This document shows positions 44,345 through 54,291 of a stretch of DNA of 64,000 bases, in pieces; position 1 is the stretch's first letter, and every line of letters begins with the position of its first letter. The DNA comes from JBBKXR01 sp037969585 (GTDB lineage: Bacteria; Verrucomicrobiota; Verrucomicrobiia; Verrucomicrobiales; DEV007): NCBI GenBank assembly GCA_037969585.1, contig JBBKXR010000223.1:13722-77721 (forward strand). The letters are read 5' to 3'. The translations under genes were made by a program, and so were the position numbers. Below the pieces are notes generated by a model that was not told where the DNA came from, made no database searches, and worked only from the letters and a program-made list of their open reading frames with translations.

Positions 44345-46549
44345 TCATTTGAGGTAACGGAAATCTGCGCTGGCGAACATTGTCTGGAAAACATCGGTCC
44401 ACGCGTCCAATCGAGCGGCCTTTTCGTCTCCGGCGTCGCCCTTCGACTGGTCCCTACGCTCGCGCACGAAATCCAGAACGGCATCGCGCTGCCTTGCTTC
44501 GAATTCGCCGCCTTGCACCAACCGTGCCACCGCGTCGACCGCATGCTCATCATTTAACTCCACCACCGTGGCTGCTGCGGCACGCGCCTGTTCTTCGATG
44601 AACTCACTGTTCATCAAAAACAGCGCCTGCGAGGGAATCGTTCGGGCATTGCGTGCTCCAGTTACCGCATTGGTATCAGCAAAATCGAACAGGCTGAGCA
44701 TTTCAGGAAGCTCATTGCGCAAGATCGGCAGATAAACGCTACGATGTCGAAACTCGGCGATTTCCTCTGAAACATTCACATGCGTTTTCGCGGTTCCGAT
44801 TTCGCTACCCAGATACGCATCGGCCAAGGGAGAGCCTTTGGCCGGCCGCTCCAGATCGAGTTGGCCACTGACGGACATCACTGCATCGCGGAATGCCTCG
44901 ATATCGAGGCGCCGTAAACTGGCTCGCCACAGCAAGCGGTTCGCCGGGTCCATTTGGGTCGCAGCGGACAATCGAGGATCATCTTGCGCCGTCGTCGAAG
45001 CCAATTGCCAGGTCCGACTCAAGACGATGCGGCGAATCAATTGTTTCACCGACCACTCATCCTCCGTCACGAATTTGTGCGCTATCCAGTCGAGCAACTC
45101 AGGGTGACTCGGTGCCTCTCCGGTGATTCCAAAATTGTCTACTGTTGCCACCAACCCGCTACCGAACAGGTGATGCCACACTCTGTTGACGATCACGCGT
45201 GCCGTCAGCGGATTGTCTGCCGCAATCAGCCACTCGGCCAACTGCCTGCGACCGCTCTCCGTCTCGGCAATTTCTCCCAGCTGCGGCAATCCCGGTATCG
45301 TCATCCGTCCTCGCGCGACGGCTGTACCGAGCGCGTTGTATTCGCCACGCTCGCGAATGCGACAGTCCTCGGGCATTTCCGCCTCACGCATCGCCATCGC
45401 GTAGGCCGGATGCTCAGGAACCTCTGCCAGCAACTTGTCACGTTGATCGAGCGATTCCGTTGCTTCGGCATACATCGCTTCGGACTGCTCGTGCATTTTC
45501 AACAACTCGGGATCGTCCTCCGGTTTTTCCAAACCTTTATCCCGCAGCGTGCCGGTCACCTTTCGACGAATCTTGTAGGCCGCCGAGCGCAGCTTGATCG
45601 CGTTCATCGTAAGATCGTAAATTTGACTCCGCCAGTTTTGCACCCTGGGATCGAGCGCTTGCGCGGTGCCACCAATCGCCACCACCGGCTGATTGTAGTA
45701 CTGCTTTTCAAAATAAAGCGGTCCCGGTCCGTGTAAGGTCTCACTGCTTAGGAAAATTCCCGCCAGCGCGTAATAGTCTGCCGTAGGAATCGGGTCAAAC
45801 TTGTGATCGTGGCAACGCGCACAGGCCACCGTCAGCGCCAATATCGAACGACTCATCACATCGATCTGCTCATCGGCGACATCCATCGCAAATTTCTCCT
45901 GCTCCGCCTCCTGAAACGCCTTGGGTCCCAGTGTCAGAAATCCAGTTGCCACGATCTGAGCATCCGAACCACCACGCAGGTCACCGGCGATCTGATCTGC
46001 AACAAACTCGTCGTAAGGTAAGTCCGCATTGAAAGCGTCAATCACCCAATCGCGAAAACGCCAGGCATGAGCAAAGGCGACATTGCGATCCTTGCCGTTC
46101 GATTCCGCATAGCGGGCTAAATCCAACCAGTGCCGCGCCCATTTTTCTCCGAAGCGCGGTGAAGCTAAAAGGCGATCAACCAAGGCTGAAGCGTCCGGCT
46201 TTTCAACAAACGCCGCCACATCGGCAGCCGAAGGCGGTAAGCCAGTCAGCGAAAAATACAGCCGTCGCACCAACACTACAGACTCGGCATCGTCGAGTGG
46301 CGACAATTTTTGTTGTTCCAACTTCCGCCAGACGAAACGGTCGAGTGGCGACTTCGACCACGCTTCACCTGCTACCGAAAGGCGCGGTAGCGGGACATCT
46401 ACGACTGGCTGAAATGCCCAATGCGCAGCTTTATCACCTCCCAGCGCTAACGAACCCGCGAACGGTACCAAGCCGGTTACTAGAAACAGGCATCTCGCCT
46501 GTCCCCTCAACCAAGCCAATCGTTGCTGAGTGCTTTTTGGCATCAACAC
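44345..46549 (-). CDS. Second DUF1549/DUF1553 protein (no separate cytochrome domain)
   Basis: 734 residues with a signal peptide (CLFLVTGLVPFAGSLALGG). Unlike its relative at 37423-39693 it starts directly with HWAFQPVVDVPLPR and DUF1549 (SPLDRFVWRKLEQQKLSP), with no N-terminal cytochrome c region. One heme motif is present: VACARCHDHKFDPIPTADYY. DUF1553 follows with NRVWHHLFGSGLVATVDNFG and IPSQALFLMNSEF near the end. Function unknown. It is encoded between the SBBP propeller (3-base gap) and DUF1501 (10-base gap), so the three are a tight operon. Confidence 0.92.
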   Translation of the reverse strand: MLMPKSTQQRLAWLRGQARCLFLVTGLVPFAGSLALGGDKAAHWAFQPVVDVPLPRLSVAGEAWSKSPLDRFVWRKLEQQKLSPLDDAESVVLVRRLYFSLTGLPPSAADVAAFVEKPDASALVDRLLASPRFGEKWARHWLDLARYAESNGKDRNVAFAHAWRFRDWVIDAFNADLPYDEFVADQIAGDLRGGSDAQIVATGFLTLGPKAFQEAEQEKFAMDVADEQIDVMSRSILALTVACARCHDHKFDPIPTADYYALAGIFLSSETLHGPGPLYFEKQYYNQPVVAIGGTAQALDPRVQNWRSQIYDLTMNAIKLRSAAYKIRRKVTGTLRDKGLEKPEDDPELLKMHEQSEAMYAEATESLDQRDKLLAEVPEHPAYAMAMREAEMPEDCRIRERGEYNALGTAVARGRMTIPGLPQLGEIAETESGRRQLAEWLIAADNPLTARVIVNRVWHHLFGSGLVATVDNFGITGEAPSHPELLDWIAHKFVTEDEWSVKQLIRRIVLSRTWQLASTTAQDDPRLSAATQMDPANRLLWRASLRRLDIEAFRDAVMSVSGQLDLERPAKGSPLADAYLGSEIGTAKTHVNVSEEIAEFRHRSVYLPILRNELPEMLSLFDFADTNAVTGARNARTIPSQALFLMNSEFIEEQARAAAATVVELNDEHAVDAVARLVQGGEFEARQRDAVLDFVRERRDQSKGDAGDEKAARLDAWTDVFQTMFASADFRYLK

Positions 46550-46552
46550 GCC

Positions 46553-47950
46553 TCACTTTGTTTTTAAACGCGTTACAAAAATGTCGTTGCCCTTGCGGCT
46601 CTTCAATTCGACCTCACCCATTTTGGTCTGGTTGCGAAAGGCCCCCGAGATCACCACCGTTCCATCGCTGCCAGCGCCAATGGCATAACTTAAATCGTGA
46701 TCGACACCACCCAGCAGCTGGACAAACCGGAGCTCTCCGTCTTTGCCGTAACTAGCCAAAAATGCGTCCTTCTCACCTTTCACTTCGGTTACCCGCCTTC
46801 TGCCCACGCCGCGAATCGTTACTGTACCGGAAAATTCTCCAGTCATCAGACAGCCCTCGCTGCCGTCATCCGCGACTGTCATCGCCAATCCATAATCTGT
46901 TCCCGGGCCTCCGCTGTGCTGCAACCAAGCACCTTTACCGTAATTATCGATTCGCGCCGCGTAGACATCGTGGCCACCGCCGGCGGTGACCGATTTCCCT
47001 ACCAGACTGAGTTCGCCTTTGAACATACCACCGATGTAGCAGCCTCCGCTGCCATCCGGTGCCACCGACGTCGCTAGACCATCCGATTTTCCGCCTGTGC
47101 CGACCGCCCATTGCGCATCGCCCTTGAGATTGTAGCGGGCCACGTAAACGTCCTGAATATTGCATTCGGGCAACGCCACAGTCTCCGAGAAAATTACGCC
47201 CCCTCGCTGGAGCCCTGCCATGAACACATTTCCGTCAGCGTCGCAGCAGACATTGTGGCCGCTCATCGTGCCGGCATCCGTTGCGGCACCCGCCTCGCGC
47301 GCCCAGAGAATGTTGCCGTCAGCCGCTACACGCATCAAGAAGGCCCGGCGTCCCTTTGCATGGGAAAACGTAGTATCACCAAATCGCCCGGTCGCGGCAA
47401 AGGCGCCTGACACCACGCAACCACCCTCGTAGTCTGTGTGAATGCCGTGTCCATAATCGTAGCCGCCGCCGCCGCAGCCAAATGCCCACCGGCATTTTCC
47501 CAGCGAGTCAAAGCACGCCACAAACGCGTCGTAGTCGCCCTGACTCTTCAGCACCTGTTCGTTGCCAAAATCAATCTCGTCACTCGCGAAGTGTCCAGTG
47601 ACAAAGCAGCCACCGTCATCCGCCGGTGCGACTCCGTACGCGCGATCAATATTGGCGCCACCCGCCGTCGCCACCCATAGAGGCAGGCCATCAGCGTTCA
47701 GCTTAGCGACCACAAAATCCAACAAGCCCGCGCTTTCGACTTCCTTGCCGAATAGGTCGGCGGAAGGCTGACCAAACTCGCCAGCGACAAAGATTGATCC
47801 GTCGTCCGTCACCGCCAATCCACGGATCTTATCAGCGCCTTCACCGCCAGCCCTGATCGCCCAATCGACCTCGAGAACTTCGCCTTTCGCACTGAAACAC
47901 GGACTGGCAATCAGGCCCCCAATTATCAATGCCAAGCATCGAAGCGTCAT
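46553..47950 (-). CDS. Secreted SBBP-repeat seven-bladed beta-propeller
   Basis: 465 residues from the ATG at 47950 (MTLRCLALIIGGLIASPCFS, a signal peptide); an ATG 36 bases upstream is possible. Seven similar repeats of about 55-60 residues are visible, each with a Gly-Gly start and a DDGxxxVxGxF end, for example ADDGGCFVTGHF, ADDGSEGCLMTGEF and GSDGTVVISGAF. That count fits one closed seven-bladed propeller, probably for binding. No catalytic motif. It is first in an operon with DUF1549/1553 and DUF1501, an uncommon partner for them. Confidence 0.8.
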   Translation of the reverse strand: MTLRCLALIIGGLIASPCFSAKGEVLEVDWAIRAGGEGADKIRGLAVTDDGSIFVAGEFGQPSADLFGKEVESAGLLDFVVAKLNADGLPLWVATAGGANIDRAYGVAPADDGGCFVTGHFASDEIDFGNEQVLKSQGDYDAFVACFDSLGKCRWAFGCGGGGYDYGHGIHTDYEGGCVVSGAFAATGRFGDTTFSHAKGRRAFLMRVAADGNILWAREAGAATDAGTMSGHNVCCDADGNVFMAGLQRGGVIFSETVALPECNIQDVYVARYNLKGDAQWAVGTGGKSDGLATSVAPDGSGGCYIGGMFKGELSLVGKSVTAGGGHDVYAARIDNYGKGAWLQHSGGPGTDYGLAMTVADDGSEGCLMTGEFSGTVTIRGVGRRRVTEVKGEKDAFLASYGKDGELRFVQLLGGVDHDLSYAIGAGSDGTVVISGAFRNQTKMGEVELKSRKGNDIFVTRLKTK

Positions 47951-48228
47951 TCCAGCTGCAAGTCCATTTGTGTCATCGCTTTGCATTCAATGATCTTAAG
48001 CACACCGTTTTCAATCACCAAGCAATTGAAGTCACGCAACTCCGCCATGCCACTCACGACTCGCTAATCCAAGCACCCGTTAAGTAGGGCGGGTTGAACT
48101 TTTATCGCTGATTTCGCGTCCTTCAGAATCGCGGTCGTGTGATCATTCGACATCCTTGTATTCGCTGCCGATACCGCTTGCTGTTTTTCTCACTGCCATT
48201 CAGTAGTTAACTCAGCTTTAGTAATTCG
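47951..48228. other. Divergent gap upstream of propeller and porin genes
   Basis: About 280 bases between divergent genes. It must hold both promoters. It is more AT-rich near 48160-48228 (tgctgtttttctcactgcca, tagttaactcagctttagta), as expected of promoters. No Fur-box-like palindrome or riboswitch was recognised. Confidence 0.4.
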
Positions 48229-49632
48229 ATGCCCCTATCCCTCAGAATGAAATCAAACACCCACCTGCTTTTTTCCCTTACTGCCTGCACAATTCTACAC
48301 TGCGTCAACACCGTCGCCTTCGCCGGTGATCTCTCTCCATCAGGGGCAAAAGCTCCGGTCGATGCTAAAGCGCCCGTCGCTCCTCCCATCGCCCCACCAC
48401 CCACTTTCTGCGATACACTCGCCCAAGGCGACTACCAGTTTCAAGTCGGACCAATCGGCAATCATCCGGGCTACGCCGACGACATCGTCGATTGGCAGAA
48501 TCACGTCACCGAAAAGCCTTATCGCATCCTGCGCTACGAGCAGGCTGGCATCATCGAACCTAACACGCTGACCGTATCGGGCGCGTTATGGGGCACCTGG
48601 CTCTACGAGGAAAGCAACACACCCGGAAAATTTCCCATCCTTTCGCGCTTTCCCAATCAGCACGATGCCGCCGATACCTCTACCGACCGCTGGATTCTCA
48701 ACAATGCCGCTATTGCCGTCACCGCTCGCGTCACTGAGTGGGTGACCTTGTTCGGTCAGGGCGAATTCTCCGACATCGAATTTCTAGGTCAGGAACAATA
48801 CCAATTGCGCAAGGGTATCGTGATGCTCGGTAATCTCGACAAGTTCCCCTTCTATACCTACTTCGGCCGCAACACCGTCGATTTCGGTTCGATGGACGGC
48901 TACAACCCGTTTACTCACACGGTCAACAATCACAGCTTCCGCATCGACTCTGACGATCCCGTGCTTGCCTTCGGTTTTGCACCGCAGTTCCTCGAAGGCT
49001 TCAATCTCGTTTACACAGCGATTCCCGGCGGACGTCACCTGCGCGTCGCCGACACCATCGACGGTGGCAGTGGGCAGTTTGACAATTTTGCGGTCAACGC
49101 CAGTTATCTGATTTGTCTGACTGATGAGTTGAGCCTTGAAATCGGCGGTGGCTGGATCGACGCCACCATCTACAACAACAACATCCCTCACCACCCCGAA
49201 GGCGATTTTGCTTTTTCCCGTGCTAACTCCACAGAATTCGACGACAACGGCGCTTGGGACGTGAATGCTGAATTGAAATGGCGTGGCATCAGTGTCGGCG
49301 GCGAATTCACCGAGACCGAGAGACAATGGATCGCCACTCGTACTAAGGTTTCGTCGCTGAACGGTCAGGTCGCCTACGACTTCGATCTCCTCGGGTATCC
49401 TTCGCGACTCTCCTTCGTCTACGGTGTCAATGAACAAGGCCCGCAAAACACGGAGTATGAGGAGCTGAAGCAAATTGCCGTTGGCTTCGAGACCAAATTG
49501 ACCCGCAATTTCTCTCTCGGCATCGAATACGTGCGCAACAGCGCCTTCGTTCCCCTGATCGCGATCGACCGAGCCAGCGACTCCGATGTGCGCACCAACA
49601 CGATCATCGTCGGCGGTAAGCTTACGTTCTAA
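48229..49632 (+). CDS. Outer-membrane beta-barrel porin (LbtU-like)
   Basis: 467 residues. A signal peptide (KSNTHLLFSLTACTILHCV, ATG at 48229 or 48247) and a short Pro/Ala linker are followed by alternating amphipathic strands ending in a terminal aromatic residue (IIVGGKLTF), the hallmark of outer-membrane barrels. The overall pattern, including LDKFPFYTYFGRNTVDFGSMDGYNP, resembles the LbtU-type porins linked to siderophore uptake; that assignment is from memory of the family and only moderate. Convergent with the sulfatase gene, the two stop codons being directly adjacent. Confidence 0.7.
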   Translation: MPLSLRMKSNTHLLFSLTACTILHCVNTVAFAGDLSPSGAKAPVDAKAPVAPPIAPPPTFCDTLAQGDYQFQVGPIGNHPGYADDIVDWQNHVTEKPYRILRYEQAGIIEPNTLTVSGALWGTWLYEESNTPGKFPILSRFPNQHDAADTSTDRWILNNAAIAVTARVTEWVTLFGQGEFSDIEFLGQEQYQLRKGIVMLGNLDKFPFYTYFGRNTVDFGSMDGYNPFTHTVNNHSFRIDSDDPVLAFGFAPQFLEGFNLVYTAIPGGRHLRVADTIDGGSGQFDNFAVNASYLICLTDELSLEIGGGWIDATIYNNNIPHHPEGDFAFSRANSTEFDDNGAWDVNAELKWRGISVGGEFTETERQWIATRTKVSSLNGQVAYDFDLLGYPSRLSFVYGVNEQGPQNTEYEELKQIAVGFETKLTRNFSLGIEYVRNSAFVPLIAIDRASDSDVRTNTIIVGGKLTF

Positions 49633-51066
49633 TCAACCCGCATCCGGACCGACTGCGGCAAATCTCATGGAGAAATAGTGCGACTCGACGATGGCTCGGT
49701 CGCCGCTCTGCTTCGCCCGGCGCCACACCGCAGCCATCATTTCGCGCACCCGCGCGGAATGGACCGGCAGCGCTGCCAGATTTATGCGTTCGTCAGGGTC
49801 ACTGCCGAGATCGTAGAGTTCGTCAAAATCGAAACCGTTGAAAACGAATTTCCAGTCGCCCTGCCAGAGCACACGCTGACAAAGCGGAAATCGCGTGCCG
49901 TGATATTCGGCATAAGCTTCATCGAAATCGCCGCTCTCTTCCCCCCTCAAAATCGGCGCGAACGAGCGTGAGTCACTCCCTCCGATCGCTTCCGCCGCCG
50001 CGATCTCGATCAGCGTCGGGCACAGATCGTTGAACATCACCAGTGGCTCCGATTCGGAACCGTTGTTTTCGACACCCGCGCCACCGATGATCATCGGCAC
50101 CCGATAGATATCCTCGAAGGCACCGAAATTGTGCGCATCGAAACCGCGTGCGCCGACATACCGGCCATGATCTGCCGTGACCACGACCATCGTGGTTTCC
50201 GCCTGACCGCTGTCCTCGAGAAAATCCAGCAATCGCCCTAACTGATCATCGACCTCGGTGATCCGTCCGTAGTAACAGGCTCGCGCCATCCGCCATTCGT
50301 CGTCCGAGACGCCGGCAGCGATCGTTTTTTCACGCCGATACAAGTTCGGCTTATCGGCAAAATCCTCATGGCGATTCTCCGGCAGATCGATGTCCGCCAA
50401 ATCGTAGCGCTCAAAGGTTTTCCGGCTGACCACCAGAGCTTCGTTCGGCTCGGAAAAACTCGCGCAACACAACCAGGGATCATCGCCATTCTGTTGTTCC
50501 TCCAAAAATTCCAGCGCCTGATCAACCGTCGCATGGGCGTAGCGTTCCTCGGGCGGCACATCGGTAACTCCGTAGTGGAGAACCCTGCGATAGCCTTCAA
50601 CCGGTCCCTCGTGCCAGCGCGAGAGTTGCGGATCGACGGGTAGTCCTCCGTCATCTCCTTTGCCGAGATGCTTCACCGCATCGGCACTCTTTACTCGGCT
50701 CTCCTGCCAACCAAACGGGGCGAGATCGTCGCTGCGCTCAACGTGCCACTTTCCAAAATAACCCGTGGCATACCCCGCCGCCGACAGCCGTTGCGCAAAA
50801 TGCGGCTTATCGGTTCGCAAAACACACTGATCCGCATCCCGCCCGTGCTCTACTTCCAGCACGCCATGATTGTGCGGTAACAAGCCAGTCATCAGGCTGG
50901 CTCGTGACGGCGAACAGGTCGGACTCGGACAGTAAGCCCGCGAAAAGCGTCGCCCCATCGCCGCCAGCCGATCCATGTTCGGCGTCTGACACGGACTACC
51001 CGGCGCCACTGTGCCGGCCTGCATCCCATCGGCGATGAATAACAAAATGTTGGCCCGCGTTTTCAA
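49633..51066 (-). CDS. Sulfatase without signal peptide
   Basis: 477 residues. Sulfatase signature CSPSRASLMTG with Cys51 and metal strand ANILLFIADGMQAG; the later DHGRYVGARGFDAHNFG is also typical. Unlike the other two sulfatases of the window it has no signal sequence, opening directly with MKTRANILLFIAD, so it is probably cytoplasmic. That would suit action on a substrate already taken up by the symporter encoded just upstream. It is the last gene of a five-gene operon, 15 bases after the symporter gene. Maturation needs a formylglycine-generating enzyme not found here. Confidence 0.9.
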   Translation of the reverse strand: MKTRANILLFIADGMQAGTVAPGSPCQTPNMDRLAAMGRRFSRAYCPSPTCSPSRASLMTGLLPHNHGVLEVEHGRDADQCVLRTDKPHFAQRLSAAGYATGYFGKWHVERSDDLAPFGWQESRVKSADAVKHLGKGDDGGLPVDPQLSRWHEGPVEGYRRVLHYGVTDVPPEERYAHATVDQALEFLEEQQNGDDPWLCCASFSEPNEALVVSRKTFERYDLADIDLPENRHEDFADKPNLYRREKTIAAGVSDDEWRMARACYYGRITEVDDQLGRLLDFLEDSGQAETTMVVVTADHGRYVGARGFDAHNFGAFEDIYRVPMIIGGAGVENNGSESEPLVMFNDLCPTLIEIAAAEAIGGSDSRSFAPILRGEESGDFDEAYAEYHGTRFPLCQRVLWQGDWKFVFNGFDFDELYDLGSDPDERINLAALPVHSARVREMMAAVWRRAKQSGDRAIVESHYFSMRFAAVGPDAG

Positions 51067-51081
51067 ATTTGCATCCTTCTT

Positions 51082-52800
51082 CTAAACCGCAACCCACAAC
51101 CAAACGCTGCCGATGATCGCCCCGACAATCACCCAGCCCACTAAAAATCCCGCCATGGCACGAAAACTGGGCTTCGGAATCTCAAGGTTGGTATTCGGAA
51201 ACATCGCCCGTCTTGGCGCCGCCTCAACGCCTTCCGGCAAATGACAAGGTTCCGTGATTACCTCACCCGGCTGCACCGGCGTGCGCAACAATCCGTAAAA
51301 TCGTTCGAGCTTTTCCTCTGGCTCAGGTTTGGTGAACAGGCTGACGATAATTCCCACCGCAAATCCAGAGATGATGTACGACAGCATCTGATACGGCAGC
51401 CACATCGAAACGATTCCCTCCGGGCTGGTTCGGGTCAAACCACTGATCCACTCTACCTCCGAACCCGCCAGCCATCCGGCGAACGCATTTTGGCTGGTCA
51501 CCAGCAGCACCACGACCACCGTCGCCGTTGCCGCCCAGGCACCCGCCACCGTGGCGCGTCGCCAGAAGATGCCGAGCCAGAATGCCATCGCGGTCATCAC
51601 TTCGACCTTCCACATCAGCTCTAGCTTTTCCACTACACTGCCCTCCGTCAATGCCACCCAAACGCCGACGCTGACCACCAGCAGCGCGCCGATGCGGGCT
51701 ACCCACAGGTAGTGGCGCTGGCTTTTGCCAGGAAACAGCGGGCGATACAAATTTTCGCTAAGCAAACCACCCGCCGAAACCATGAATGAATCGCAGCTAC
51801 CCATCACCGTCGCCAGCAATGCGGCGATGAACACGCCGAGCAAGCCGACCGGCAAAAACTCACGTGCCATCATGCCATAAACTTTGTCCGGATGTTCGAT
51901 CGAGCCACCGTAGTAAACAATCGCGGCCAGCCCGGTGATGCACCACGCCACCGTGCAGATGCGTTTAATCATGCTGCCGCCCATAAAGCCGACCGCCCCT
52001 TCGATCTCGGTCTTGCCGGCGCCACAGGTACCCATGTTGTGAGGCTGCACGACCACACCCAGCAAACTGTTAAAGGCGATGACGACGACAAAAAATACCG
52101 TGATCCCTCCCGGTGCAACCAGCGTCAGCATGTCGTCGCGACCGGTCAATCTCGGCAGAGCTTCGTGAAGCCCCTCCATGCCACCGATCGAATTGAGCAC
52201 CAACGGCAGGAGCATAAACGAAAACAGAATCGTCAAAATTCCCTGCACAAAATCGGTGATAATGGCCGCGCTCAAGCCGCCGGCCAAACCGTAGATCACG
52301 AACAGCACCGTCATGATATAGATCATCGGCACCTCCGGCAACTGGCCGTCACTGCAGGCATCGATGATGACGCTGCTGCCCTTGAGCATGGTGCCGATGG
52401 CTACCGAAAATTTCAAGCAACCGAGGACGACATACATCATCGCCACCGATCGATTGTAGCGAGTTTCAAAAACATCCGCCGTGGTCAGCGCCCGAAAGCG
52501 GCGCATCATCGGCGCGATCAGCCAATAAAACGGCGTCGCCAGCAGCCACATCCACTGATACCAGATGCCCGACAGCCCGTTAGTCGCCGTCTTCGAAGCG
52601 ACACTCACTGCCTGATCCGAGTGCGTGCTCGTGCCGAAGCCGTGCATCATCATCATCAGTTTACCGAACTTCCTCGGCATGACAAAATCCGCCAGCGACT
52701 TCACCTTACGCGCCGACCACACCCCCAGCAGCGTGATACCGATCAGGTAAAACGCCAGCGCTGCGATATCGAGGTAGTGGAGGCCGAACATTTTACCCAA
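51082..52800 (-). CDS. Sodium:solute symporter family transporter
   Basis: 572 residues with about 13-14 hydrophobic segments. SSS-family features: the start DIAALAFYLIGITLLGVWSA, FGTSTHSDQAVSVASKT in an early loop, AGGLSAAIITDFVQGILTIL in the middle and AALLATVMGSCDSFMVSAGG. Moves a solute, usually a sugar, acid or amino acid, into the cytoplasm with Na+. It lies between two sulfatase genes (8 and 15 bases away), which suggests that the solute is a sulfated compound or its desulfated product. Substrate not known. Confidence 0.93.
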   Translation of the reverse strand: MGKMFGLHYLDIAALAFYLIGITLLGVWSARKVKSLADFVMPRKFGKLMMMMHGFGTSTHSDQAVSVASKTATNGLSGIWYQWMWLLATPFYWLIAPMMRRFRALTTADVFETRYNRSVAMMYVVLGCLKFSVAIGTMLKGSSVIIDACSDGQLPEVPMIYIMTVLFVIYGLAGGLSAAIITDFVQGILTILFSFMLLPLVLNSIGGMEGLHEALPRLTGRDDMLTLVAPGGITVFFVVVIAFNSLLGVVVQPHNMGTCGAGKTEIEGAVGFMGGSMIKRICTVAWCITGLAAIVYYGGSIEHPDKVYGMMAREFLPVGLLGVFIAALLATVMGSCDSFMVSAGGLLSENLYRPLFPGKSQRHYLWVARIGALLVVSVGVWVALTEGSVVEKLELMWKVEVMTAMAFWLGIFWRRATVAGAWAATATVVVVLLVTSQNAFAGWLAGSEVEWISGLTRTSPEGIVSMWLPYQMLSYIISGFAVGIIVSLFTKPEPEEKLERFYGLLRTPVQPGEVITEPCHLPEGVEAAPRRAMFPNTNLEIPKPSFRAMAGFLVGWVIVGAIIGSVWLWVAV

Positions 52801-52808
52801 GCGCTAAG

Positions 52809-54281
52809 TCACTTCATCACCGGCGGCTTGCGCAGGGCTTTGTATTCGGGCCACTCGATGCGTTCCGCCTCGTAGCGCATGTGTTCCCAACTCGGCCAGA
52901 TGGGGGCGTCGGATTGCACGTCCTCGTAGAGTTCGATCATTTTTGCTTTCATCTCTTCGAAGCGCTCACCTCCGTAAGCGGCGAGATCGTTGGCTTCCGA
53001 TTCATCCTTGGTGAGATCATACATTTCAAAGCCCTCCAGTCCTGCCGTCTTGAGAATCGCCATTCTCTCGGCGGTGATGTCAGGCGTCATCGGTGGTTGG
53101 GTCGTCAGGCGGGCGAGCATTTTCATGTCGCCGTCGCGAATGGCGACTTTCACATCGCTGCGGGCACGGTTGTATTGCCAATACAAAGGCTTGGGGCGAT
53201 CGACCTTCGCCGCTTCACCACGCAGCATCGGTGCCAGACTGACGCCGTCGAGCGTGCGATCTTTGGGCGCATCGATACCAGCCAATTCACAAAAAGTCGG
53301 CAGCACATCGACACCCGACACTGGAAAGCTGTTCTCGCTACCTGACTCGATCCTACCCGGCCAGCGTGCGATGCCGGGGACGCGTATCCCGCCTTCATAC
53401 ATGTAGGCCTTCCTTGCCCGCATCTTGCCAGCCGATCCGTAGGGATGAAACGATGTCATTGCCGGACCGTTGTCTGAAGTGAAAATCACCAACGTGTTGT
53501 CGCGCAACTTGAGTTCATCGAGCTTCGCCAGCAAGCGCCCGAACGCGGTGTCCATCTGAGTGATATTTCCGTAATAGGCTCGCTCCGCCGGATCCTCAAA
53601 CTGCTCATACATCGCTTCATACTTCGGCGCGGTCGCAATCGGCTCGTGCGGTTCGTGATAGGCCACGTAGAGAAAAAATGGCTTCTCCTTGTCTCGCTCA
53701 GCAGCCAGCCAGCGCATCGCCCGGTCGGTGACAATGTCGGCCGCGTAGCCTTCGATCGGCCCTTGGGGAATGTCGTTCTCGACGAAGTTGTAGGGATTGT
53801 GATGATTTGGCAGCGTGTTGTTCTGAGTCGCAAACCAAAACTCAAATCCGTGATCATCCGGCTGTGGCTGCGGTGGCAGATTGAAGCGACCATTCATGTG
53901 CCATTTACCACACTGAGCCGTCGCATAACCGGCATTGCGCAGCAGAGTCGCGATGGTGATCTCGGTTTCCGGAACATGCATCGGCGAAAAAAATGGAATC
54001 GCTGAATACACTCCGACCCGCTGGGGCGTGCGCCCGGTCATAAGCCCAGTCCGCGCTGGCGAACAAACGGCCGCCGCCGAGTAGCAATCGGTCAACTTTA
54101 CTCCTTCCGCCGCCAGACGATCGATGTTCGGCGTTTTGACATTCGGATCACCAAAGCAAGCGAGATCGCCGTAGCCAAGATCATCAGCGACCACCAGAAG
54201 GATGTTCGGCGGTGAATCCGCGAACACCGGTGATGCCACCACAATCGCCAACACCACCGCAAGAATGTGAATCGATTTCAT
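52809..54281 (-). CDS. Secreted sulfatase (arylsulfatase-like)
   Basis: 490 residues from the ATG at 54281 (MKSIHILAVVLAIVVASPVF, a signal peptide); a longer frame to 54518 overlaps the next gene. Sulfatase signature CSPARTGLMTGR with Cys73; metal strands NILLVVADDLGYGDLACFG and FTSDNGPAMTS. Predicted periplasmic or extracellular. Close in pattern to arylsulfatase A-type enzymes of marine and soil PVC bacteria. It lies 10 bases after the DHDPS-like gene and 8 before the symporter gene. Confidence 0.93.
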   Translation of the reverse strand: MKSIHILAVVLAIVVASPVFADSPPNILLVVADDLGYGDLACFGDPNVKTPNIDRLAAEGVKLTDCYSAAAVCSPARTGLMTGRTPQRVGVYSAIPFFSPMHVPETEITIATLLRNAGYATAQCGKWHMNGRFNLPPQPQPDDHGFEFWFATQNNTLPNHHNPYNFVENDIPQGPIEGYAADIVTDRAMRWLAAERDKEKPFFLYVAYHEPHEPIATAPKYEAMYEQFEDPAERAYYGNITQMDTAFGRLLAKLDELKLRDNTLVIFTSDNGPAMTSFHPYGSAGKMRARKAYMYEGGIRVPGIARWPGRIESGSENSFPVSGVDVLPTFCELAGIDAPKDRTLDGVSLAPMLRGEAAKVDRPKPLYWQYNRARSDVKVAIRDGDMKMLARLTTQPPMTPDITAERMAILKTAGLEGFEMYDLTKDESEANDLAAYGGERFEEMKAKMIELYEDVQSDAPIWPSWEHMRYEAERIEWPEYKALRKPPVMK

Positions 54282-54291
54282 AGAATGTCCG

